Below, one piece after another: positions 8,621 through 14,786 of a stretch of DNA of 64,000 nt; within the stretch, counting starts at the first letter, position 1; each line of letters starts with the position of its first letter. Both the position numbers and the translations under genes were made by a program. The notes under the pieces were generated by a model that saw only the letters and a list, made by a program, of their open reading frames with translations, did not search any database and had not been told where the DNA came from. Location: NCBI GenBank assembly GCA_001556125.1, contig LSIG01000165.1:52096-116095 (forward strand), in the 5' to 3' direction. The stretch is from Rhizobiales bacterium CCH10-E5 (GTDB lineage: Bacteria > Pseudomonadota > Alphaproteobacteria > Rhizobiales > Beijerinckiaceae).

Positions 8621-9450
8621 CAGGCGGCTTCCACCAGCGCCGGAACCGGAGCCGGGCGCGCCGGCACGACAACCGGCACCGCCGCCTGGCCCTTGAGACG
8701 CCCCTGCGGCCAGCGGATCATCTCGAAGCGGCCATCGTGATGCTCGATCACCGCCGTGCAGCTTTCGACCCAGTCACCGGTGTTGATGTAGGTCAGCCCG
8801 TCGATCTCGCGGAAGGCGGCGTGGTGGATATGCCCGCAGACGACGCCGTCGGCCTGGTGCCGGCGCGCCTCGGCGGCGAGGCAGGTCTCGAACTCGCCGA
8901 TATAGCTGACCGCGTTCTTGACCTTGTTCTTCGCCCAGGCCGAGAGCGACCAGTGCGGCAGGTGCAGCAGCCGCCGCACCTTGTTGACGACGACATTGGA
9001 GGCCAGCGCCAGCGTGTAGGCCCAGTCGCCGAGTAGGGCGAGCCATTTGGCGTTGCGGACGACGAGGTCGAACAGGTCACCATGGATGACGAGCAGCCGC
9101 TTACCGTCGGCCGTCTCGTGGACGATCTCGTCGACGAGCGTGATGCCGCCGAACTGCAGACCGGTGAAGTCGCGCAGGAAATCGTCGTGGTTGCCCGTGA
9201 CGTAGATCAGCTTCGAGCCCTTGCGAACCTTGCGCAGCAGCTTCTGGATCACGTCATTGTGCGACTGCGGGAAATACCAGCCGCTCTTCAGACGCCAGCC
9301 GTCGATGATGTCGCCGACCAGATAGATCTGCGGCGCGTCATAGGCGCGCAGAAATTCGAGGACCAGATCGGCCTGCGCCCCGCGCGTGCCGAGATGCAGA
9401 TCCGAGATGAAGATGCTGCGAACCTGCTTCGCGTCGTCCTCGTCGCCCAT
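8620..9450 (-). CDS. LpxH-like metallophosphoesterase (UDP-2,3-diacylglucosamine diphosphatase-like)
   Basis: Calcineurin-like phosphoesterase of 276 residues resembling UDP-2,3-diacylglucosamine diphosphatase LpxH. All metal-ligand motifs are present: FISDLHLG (DxH) near residue 16, GDIIDGW (GDxxD), TGNHDD (GNHD), IHGDLFD and CGHIHH (GHxH). A Pro/Val-rich tail of about 25 residues follows. The start at 9450 (MGDEDDAKQV) places the first strand just after the N-terminus; an in-frame ATG at 9486 would add 12 residues. It shares one base with the downstream glycosyltransferase, indicating a two-gene operon. True LpxH activity is uncertain, because many alphaproteobacteria use LpxI for lipid A and this paralogue may serve another lipid. 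Confidence 0.82.
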   Translation of the reverse strand: MGDEDDAKQVRSIFISDLHLGTRGAQADLVLEFLRAYDAPQIYLVGDIIDGWRLKSGWYFPQSHNDVIQKLLRKVRKGSKLIYVTGNHDDFLRDFTGLQFGGITLVDEIVHETADGKRLLVIHGDLFDLVVRNAKWLALLGDWAYTLALASNVVVNKVRRLLHLPHWSLSAWAKNKVKNAVSYIGEFETCLAAEARRHQADGVVCGHIHHAAFREIDGLTYINTGDWVESCTAVIEHHDGRFEMIRWPQGRLKGQAAVPVVVPARPAPVPALVEAA

Positions 9451-9574
9451 GCCACCCGGCCCATCCTGTTGCGATGCGCCCGGCATGTGTCTGATTTGCG
9501 TTGCGCTTTGATGACGGGCCCTGCGATCCGTGGTCTCACTGCCATTCGACGCTAAGAACCTCCTGAGGAACGCC

Positions 9575-10354
9575 ATGGATCTTGGAATTTCGGGCCGTAC
9601 GGCCATTGTCTGCGCCTCCAGCAAGGGGCTCGGTCGCGGCTGCGCGCAGGCGCTCGCCGAAGCCGGCTGCACCGTCGTCATCAATGGACGCGACGGCACG
9701 ACTCTCGAGGAAACGGCCCGCCAGATCCGCTCCAGCACCGGCACGACCGTCATCCCCGTCGTCGCCGACGTCTCGACCCAAGCCGGGCAGGACGCCCTGC
9801 TCGCCGCCGCCCCCGAGCCCGACATTCTGGTCAACAACAATGGCGGCCCTCCGCCGAAAGGGTTTCGTGATGTGTCGCGCGAGGCGCTGCTCGAAGGCGT
9901 GGTCCAGAACATGGCGACGCCGCTCGAACTGGTGCAGCGCGTCGTCGACGGCATGATCGCCCGGCGCTTCGGCCGCATCGTCAACATCACCTCCGCCAGC
10001 GTGCTGACCCCCCTGCCCGGGCTCGACGTCTCCTCGGCGGCACGCGCCGGGCTCACCGCCTTCCTCTCCGGCGTGGCGCGCGAGGTCGCCCATGCCAATG
10101 TCACGATCAACAACATCCTGCCGGGCATGTTCGACACCGACCGGCTCAAGGGCGGGCTGACCAAGATGGCGGCGATGAAGGGGCTGAGCGTCGAGGAAAT
10201 GGCGCAGGCCCGCCGCGCCGACGTGCCGGCCGGCCGATTCGGCGAGGCCGACGAATTCGGCCGGCTCTGCGCCTTCCTCGCCAGCGCCCATGCCGGCTAC
10301 ATCACCGGCCAGAACATCCTGATCGACGGCGGGGCGTTCCGGGGGAGCTTCTGA
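9575..10354 (+). CDS. SDR-family oxidoreductase lacking the usual Tyr/Lys pair
   Basis: Rossmann-fold short-chain dehydrogenase/reductase of 259 residues. The cofactor motif is atypical: IVCASSKGLGRG replaces TGxxxGxG. The NNAG-like motif is VNNNGGPP and the Ser region is VNITSASVL. Where YxxxK should lie the sequence reads SSAARAGL, so Tyr becomes Ser and Lys becomes Arg. This matches a known SDR-like subgroup with incomplete catalytic residues. The ATG at 9575 follows a GAGGAACGCC ribosome-binding site. It is divergent from the LpxH-like operon. Homologues are usually annotated as 3-oxoacyl-ACP reductases, but catalysis by the standard mechanism seems unlikely. Confidence 0.85.
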   Translation: MDLGISGRTAIVCASSKGLGRGCAQALAEAGCTVVINGRDGTTLEETARQIRSSTGTTVIPVVADVSTQAGQDALLAAAPEPDILVNNNGGPPPKGFRDVSREALLEGVVQNMATPLELVQRVVDGMIARRFGRIVNITSASVLTPLPGLDVSSAARAGLTAFLSGVAREVAHANVTINNILPGMFDTDRLKGGLTKMAAMKGLSVEEMAQARRADVPAGRFGEADEFGRLCAFLASAHAGYITGQNILIDGGAFRGSF

Positions 10355-10360
10355 GGCCAG

Positions 10361-10390
10361 CGGCTGCTCAGCACTCTCGCTGAGGAGCCG
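10361..10390. terminator. Hairpin downstream of the SDR gene
   Basis: CGGCT-g-CTCAGC and GCTGAG-g-AGCCG form an 11-bp stem with one G/G mismatch and an ACTCTC loop, seven bases after the SDR stop. There is no U-tract. The right side can instead pair TGAGGAGC (10381-10388) with GCTCCTCA (10397-10404). It may be a terminator or a copy of a palindromic intergenic repeat. Confidence 0.45.
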
Positions 10391-10565
10391 CCGAGCGCTC
10401 CTCAGGATGTGAACCGAGGGAAATCGAGACGGCGAGCGCCAGCGCGCCGCCCCGCCGCGGACAGTCTGACGGGGTTGCAGGCTTCGCGCTTTGAGGCCCC
10501 TTTCGGACATGATCTAACGAAGGGCGAAGCGGGGCGCCCCCGCCCTCTCGCATTGCGCCGGTCCC

Positions 10566-11495
10566 TTGTCCCCGCTCCTCGGCATCAGCCTCAAACTCCT
10601 CTCGGCGCTGTCCTTCACGCTGATGTCCGCCGGCATCAAGCATATGTCGACGCGCTATCCGACCGGGGAGCTGGTCTTCTTCCGCTCGTTCTTCGCGCTG
10701 ATTCCGCTGCTGATCTGGCTGGCCTGGCGCTCGGAACTGCCGGGCGCGCTGAAGACGCGCAATCTGCGCGGCCATCTCAAGCGCGGCGTCATCGGCTCCA
10801 CTGGTATGTTCTGCGGCTTCGCGGCCCTGCAGTTCCTGCCGCTGTCCGATGCGGTCGCGCTCGGCTACGCGGCGCCGCTCGGCGTCGTCGTGCTGGCGGC
10901 GCTGGTGCTGAAAGAGCGTGTGCGGATCTATCGCTGGAGCGCGGTCACCATCGGCTTCGTCGGCGTGCTGATCATGCTCTCGCCGCACCTGACCGGAGGC
11001 GTGCTGTCCAAGGGTTTACAGGCCGGGCCGGCGCTCGGCGCGGCACTCGGCCTGTTCGGCGCCTTCTGCTCGGCCTTCGCCTCGATCGAGGTGCGCCTGC
11101 TGACAAAGACGGAAAGCACCGGCGCGATCGTCTTCTACTTCATGCTGCTGACCAGCGCGCTGGGGCTGACCACGCTCGCCTTCGGCTGGCGCATGCCGGA
11201 CCTGACCGAGGCCGGAATGCTGGTCGCCATCGGCATCCTCGGCGGCTTGGGTCAGATCCTCCTCGTCCAGGCCTATCGCTTCGGCGACGCTTCGCTGATC
11301 GCGCCCTTCGAATACTCGACGATGATCTGGGCCGTGCTGATCGGCTGGTTCGTTTTCGGCGAATGGCCGGTCTCGACCATCTTGATCGGTGCGGCCATCG
11401 TCATCGCCTCGGGGATTTACGTCATCCTGCGCGAGCAGCGCCTCGGCGTCCTCAAGCGCGAGCAGCGCGAGATCAGCTCGACCCGGCCGACCTGA
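10566..11495 (+). CDS. DMT-superfamily (EamA) transporter
   Basis: Inner-membrane exporter-type protein of 309 residues with two EamA repeats and about ten helices; the second repeat begins near ALGLFGAFCSAFASIEVRLL and ends YEYS-like at APFEYSTMIWAVLIGW. Members export small metabolites such as amino acids. The start is a TTG at 10566 (MSPLLGISLKLLSAL); no better ATG exists before the first helix. It is followed 117 bp later by an XRE-cupin regulator, an arrangement typical of substrate-sensing control of an exporter. The substrate is unknown. Confidence 0.85.
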   Translation: MSPLLGISLKLLSALSFTLMSAGIKHMSTRYPTGELVFFRSFFALIPLLIWLAWRSELPGALKTRNLRGHLKRGVIGSTGMFCGFAALQFLPLSDAVALGYAAPLGVVVLAALVLKERVRIYRWSAVTIGFVGVLIMLSPHLTGGVLSKGLQAGPALGAALGLFGAFCSAFASIEVRLLTKTESTGAIVFYFMLLTSALGLTTLAFGWRMPDLTEAGMLVAIGILGGLGQILLVQAYRFGDASLIAPFEYSTMIWAVLIGWFVFGEWPVSTILIGAAIVIASGIYVILREQRLGVLKREQREISSTRPT

Positions 11496-11565
11496 GCCAC
11501 GCGCCGCGTTGCCGCGGCTTGCCCCGCGCCACGGCAAGAGGCATTGTCCGGCGAGACAAACATTT

Positions 11566-11585
11566 TCGTTCGATCGTGCAAACGA
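11566..11585. promoter_or_regulatory. Inverted repeat upstream of the XRE-cupin regulator
   Basis: TCGTT-N10-AACGA with a central CGATCG lies 28 bp upstream of the regulator start at 11613. It could be an autoregulatory operator. The half-sites are short, so confidence is low. Confidence 0.3.
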
Positions 11586-11612
11586 TCCGACAGGCGAGGC
11601 AGGCCGGTTCAC

Positions 11613-12233
11613 ATGGGTATCGAGACGAAAGAGCGTGGCGGACGCGAGTTCGATTCCGGGGCTCACGTCATCTCGGGGCAGCTCGGCAAGACGATCCAGC
11701 GCCTGCGCAAGGCCTACAACTTCTCGCTCTCTGAGCTCGCCGAACAGTCCGGCGTCGCCAAGTCGATCATCAGCCAGATCGAGCGCAACGAGACCAACCC
11801 GACGCTGGCGACGATCTGGCGTCTGTCCCAGGCGCTCGACATCTCGATCGAGCGGGTGCTCTCCAGCGGCGAGGAAGAGCCCTTCATCGAGAAGACCGCC
11901 CGTGCCGACACACCGATCCTCGTCTCCGAGGACGGCAAGCTGAAGCTCGCCATCGTCGGCTGGATCAAGACCGTCGAATGGCTGCAATGGTATGATGTGC
12001 AGTCGGAGCCCGGCGGCGAACTCGATTCCGAAGGGCATCAGCGCGGCTCGATCGAGTCGCTCTCCGTCACCTCTGGCGAATTCGAGGTCGAGGTCGGCGA
12101 CATCGTCCAGCGCGCGAAGGCGGGCGAGACGCTGCGCTATCGCTGCGACCGCCGCCACATCGTCCGCTGCGTCGGCAGCGAGCCGGGCACCGCGATGATG
12201 GTCTGCATCCTCAAGGCCGCGGTGATGGAATAG
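11613..12233 (+). CDS. XRE-family regulator with C-terminal cupin
   Basis: Transcription regulator of 206 residues. An N-terminal HTH_3 domain (about residues 20-75) has LGKTIQRLRKAYNFSLSELA and SIISQIERNETNPTLATIWRL. A C-terminal cupin (about 125-200) carries GHQRGSIESLSVTSGEFEVEVG and senses a small ligand. The ATG at 11613 gives the standard N-terminal length for this class. The DMT exporter gene lies just upstream on the same strand and is the likeliest target. The 3' end is 10 bp from the convergent RES toxin gene. Confidence 0.88.
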   Translation: MGIETKERGGREFDSGAHVISGQLGKTIQRLRKAYNFSLSELAEQSGVAKSIISQIERNETNPTLATIWRLSQALDISIERVLSSGEEEPFIEKTARADTPILVSEDGKLKLAIVGWIKTVEWLQWYDVQSEPGGELDSEGHQRGSIESLSVTSGEFEVEVGDIVQRAKAGETLRYRCDRRHIVRCVGSEPGTAMMVCILKAAVME

Positions 12234-12243
12234 TGCGGACGCT

Positions 12244-12741
12244 CTAGCGTGAGAGACGGCCTTCGTCGTCGATCAGGGTCAGGCGTTCGGGCACTGCGCC
12301 GCCCCAGCGCCAGAGAACGAGATTGATATCCTCGGCTTTGGAACCCGCCGCGAAACTGCGCACCATCAGGCCGCGATAACCGTCAGCGACCAGCGTCATT
12401 GCAAGTTCCTGCGTCGGGGCCTGCCCATCCTGGCGCATACTGTCGCGCCAGCCGGCATCGGCGAGGGCTTCCCGGGACAGGCCGATGCGGGCGAGCGCAG
12501 CCTCGTCGCGACTGTCGAAAATCGCGTCGATATCGGCGTCGTAAGAGACGAGCGTCGTTGGCTGCAGGCTGCCGGCCTGGTTGGCCTCTCTCAGGGCCGT
12601 CGTGACCGCGAGCGAGAGATAGAGCGCCGCCATGCCCCTCGGGTTGAACCGGCCTCCGTGCAGAGCCGCACCCTGGCCGGACAGCGGCTCACGCGCATAG
12701 ACGGGATTTAGCGCCCGGTAGAGCGTTCCACGATATCGCAT
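12244..12741 (-). CDS. RES-domain toxin (NAD+-degrading type)
   Basis: Toxin of a type II toxin-antitoxin pair, 165 residues. The RES domain is visible as RGTLYRALNPVYAREPLSG, GGRFNPRGMAALYLS and the terminal segment DINLVLWRWG. In studied RES toxins the conserved Arg, Tyr and Glu/Ser residues act in NAD+ phosphorolysis or hydrolysis, depleting the cell of NAD+. The start at 12741 lies 4 bp after the antitoxin stop; an in-frame ATG at 12774 would overlap the antitoxin by 29 bp. Activity is inferred from family membership. Confidence 0.87.
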   Translation of the reverse strand: MRYRGTLYRALNPVYAREPLSGQGAALHGGRFNPRGMAALYLSLAVTTALREANQAGSLQPTTLVSYDADIDAIFDSRDEAALARIGLSREALADAGWRDSMRQDGQAPTQELAMTLVADGYRGLMVRSFAAGSKAEDINLVLWRWGGAVPERLTLIDDEGRLSR

Positions 12742-12745
12742 TGCA

Positions 12746-13096
12746 TCAGGCGTGAACGCCTGCGTCGATCGCATCAATGTAGTCGAGTACGTCGTCGGCG
12801 CGCCCGCCCCGCACCAGCTGCATCGCCGTCTGACCGGAGAAGCCCGCCAGCGGCTCGGAGCGGTACCAGGCATAGGCGATCAGGGCCGACCCGAAGCGCG
12901 GCTCCACCTTGTTGATGATTTCGACCATTTCGCGCAGGCGCCGCTGCGTCCTGTCGGACCGCACCCGCTCGCGGCGCTGCACCGCGTCGCGGCCAAGCCC
13001 CGCCGTGCGGGCAACCTCCTCGCTGGTCGTGCGCCAAGCCTCCGCGATCTTGCGCGGTGCGAACAGGCCGTGATCAGCATATTGAGCCAGGGACAT
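12746..13096 (-). CDS. Xre/MbcA/ParS-type antitoxin of the RES toxin
   Basis: Antitoxin of 116 residues. An N-terminal Xre-like DNA-binding part (APRKIAEAWRTTSEEVARTAGLGRDAV) is followed by a DUF2384 (MbcA/ParS/Xre C-terminal) domain with EIINKVEPRFGSALIAYAWYRSEPLAGFSGQTAMQLVR split across about residues 60-100. The ATG at 13096 is preceded by GGAGG at 5-base spacing, so it is preferred to a TTG at 13138. It is the first gene of the pair, four bases before the RES gene. Xre-RES complexes usually repress their own promoter; a promoter and flanking inverted repeat are seen at 13121-13154. Confidence 0.87.
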   Translation of the reverse strand: MSLAQYADHGLFAPRKIAEAWRTTSEEVARTAGLGRDAVQRRERVRSDRTQRRLREMVEIINKVEPRFGSALIAYAWYRSEPLAGFSGQTAMQLVRGGRADDVLDYIDAIDAGVHA

Positions 13097-13120
13097 GACA
13101 GCCTCCGAGCCACCCAGACC

Positions 13121-13154
13121 GACGTGATATAGCGTCAATCGGCGCGGCGCTCAA
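13121..13154 (-). promoter_or_regulatory. Promoter and candidate operator of the Xre-RES pair
   Basis: On the minus strand TTGAGC (13154-13149) and TATATC (13131-13126) are separated by 17 bases and fit a sigma70 promoter. The inverted repeat GACG (13121-13124) / CGTC (13133-13136) flanks the -10 box, where bound antitoxin would block RNA polymerase. Start codon is 30 bases downstream. Confidence 0.5.
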
Positions 13155-13169
13155 GGTAGCCAGCCGGAG

Positions 13170-14111
13170 TCAACCTCCCGTCTTCACCGGCCGCGGCGGG
13201 CCCTGCACCGCCGGAAGCGACTTCAGATACTCCGCCATCGCCTGACGGTCGGCCTCCGGCAGTTGCGCCGTATTGCGCACCACCGCCGCCATCGTCCCGC
13301 CGACGCTGTCGAAATTGGGCGTGAAGCCGGTCTTGAGCAGTTCGGCGATCTCGCCCTTCGACCATTTGCCGAGCGCCTCGGGCGTCTGGGTGATGTTGGG
13401 GACGAACCCCCTGCCCTCCGGATCCGGCCCGCCGGCGAAGCGCGTCGCGGGAATGATGGCGCCCAGCGCATTGCGGTTGGAGTGGCATTCAGCGCAATGA
13501 CCCGGCCCGTTCACCAGATAGGCGCCGCGGTTCCACTCCTCGCTCTTCGTCGGATCGGGCCGGAAGGCGCCGCGCTCGAAGAACAGCAGCTTCCAGCCGC
13601 CGACGACGCGGCGGATGTTGAAGGGGAACGGGAGTTCATGCGGCGGCGCCCGGCCCTCGACGGGGGTGAGCGTGCGGATATAGGCGAAAAGATCGGCCAG
13701 CGCCTTGGGCGGCATCAACCGGTAGGAGGTATAGGGGAAGGACGGGTAGTAGTGCTGGCCTTTCGGCGAGACCCCAGCCGCCATCGCGTCGACGAAGTCC
13801 TGAACGCCCCAATTGCCGATGCCGTCGCGCGTATGGGGCGAGATGTTGGGCGCGTGAAAGGTTCCGAAAGGCGACTCCAGCGCGAGTCCGCCGCCGAGCC
13901 TCAGCTTGTCGTCCTGGTTCGGCGTCGCATGGCAGGAGGCGCAGCCGCCCGCGGCGAAGAGGATGCGCCCGTTCTCGATGTCGGGCGCTCCCAGCGTGCC
14001 GATCTCGGGCGACGGCGAGACCACGCGCGGGTCGGTGAGCAGATAGAAGCCGGCCAGTCCGACCGCCGCCAGCAGCACGAGTGTGACCAGCAGACGGCGA
14101 AGGCGCAGCAT
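13170..14111 (-). CDS. Membrane-anchored diheme cytochrome c
   Basis: Periplasmic c-type cytochrome of 313 residues anchored by an N-terminal helix (LLVTLVLLAAVGLAGFYLL). Two haem-binding motifs are present, CASCH near residue 58 and CAECH near residue 205, each in its own cytochrome c fold; likely Met ligands lie in SYRLMPPKALADL and downstream of the second site. The ATG at 14111 follows GGGGAG. It is the third gene on this strand after the molybdenum hydroxylase subunit and cytochrome c', and may carry electrons from that enzyme. Diheme cytochromes of this kind serve alcohol, aldehyde and isoquinoline oxidoreductases. Confidence 0.85.
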   Translation of the reverse strand: MLRLRRLLVTLVLLAAVGLAGFYLLTDPRVVSPSPEIGTLGAPDIENGRILFAAGGCASCHATPNQDDKLRLGGGLALESPFGTFHAPNISPHTRDGIGNWGVQDFVDAMAAGVSPKGQHYYPSFPYTSYRLMPPKALADLFAYIRTLTPVEGRAPPHELPFPFNIRRVVGGWKLLFFERGAFRPDPTKSEEWNRGAYLVNGPGHCAECHSNRNALGAIIPATRFAGGPDPEGRGFVPNITQTPEALGKWSKGEIAELLKTGFTPNFDSVGGTMAAVVRNTAQLPEADRQAMAEYLKSLPAVQGPPRPVKTGG

Positions 14112-14224
14112 CTCGAGACTCCCCGGAAGACGGCAAAGGCGCGCCGCAGCCAAGGCTGCGGCGCGTGCATGTCAGCACAACGTCACGGGAGCCTGAAAGC
14201 TCCTCCGGCCGCTTCGGCGGCCCG

Positions 14225-14656
14225 TCACTTCTTGATGCGGTAGACCTCGTGGCAGCTGCCGCAGTTCTTGGTCGCGTTGCCGAAGGCGGTGCGGAAGGCG
14301 GCGACGTCCGCAGCCGTGCCGATGGCGGCGGCATCGGTCTCGAACTTGGCGAAGGCGGCCTTGAAGCCGGCCTGGTCCTCCCAGATCTTCGTCGCCGCGG
14401 TGGTCTCGCCACCGGTCTTCGAGTTGTCGGGATAGAGCCCCGGCATCTTCTTCGCCGAGTCGACATAGACCTTGGCGATCGCCTGCGCCTTGGCCGCCTC
14501 GAAGGGCGCCTCGCCCTTGGCGATCGCCGCGCCGTCCCGCGTCGCCGCACCGACGGCCTTCATCGTGTTGCGGCGTTCGGTGATCGGGTCGGACTGGGCG
14601 AGGACGGCGGTGACGCCCAATCCCAGAACGGCGGCGACGGCGATGGTGCGGATCAT
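14225..14656 (-). CDS. Cytochrome c' family protein
   Basis: Periplasmic four-helix-bundle cytochrome c' of 143 residues. A Sec signal peptide (IRTIAVAAVLGLGVTAVLAQ) is followed by the helix-1 motif ITERRNTMKAVG and, close to the C-terminus, the haem motif CGSCHEVYR. Cytochromes c' bind NO or CO and in some operons act as electron-transfer partners. The start at 14656 is the only one giving the signal peptide directly. It lies 130 bp after the molybdenum hydroxylase gene and 113 bp before the diheme cytochrome. Confidence 0.88.
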   Translation of the reverse strand: MIRTIAVAAVLGLGVTAVLAQSDPITERRNTMKAVGAATRDGAAIAKGEAPFEAAKAQAIAKVYVDSAKKMPGLYPDNSKTGGETTAATKIWEDQAGFKAAFAKFETDAAAIGTAADVAAFRTAFGNATKNCGSCHEVYRIKK

Positions 14657-14786
14657 GGCGCTTCCCTGAAGGCTTCGGCCGCCGGGATGGCGCCGATTGG
14701 AACCGTTCCAGATCAACCGATCCCGCCCTCGGCGCCAAGTGCCATTCGCGTGAGCAGTCTTGCGCGAACGCAAATCTGCCCTTGCG

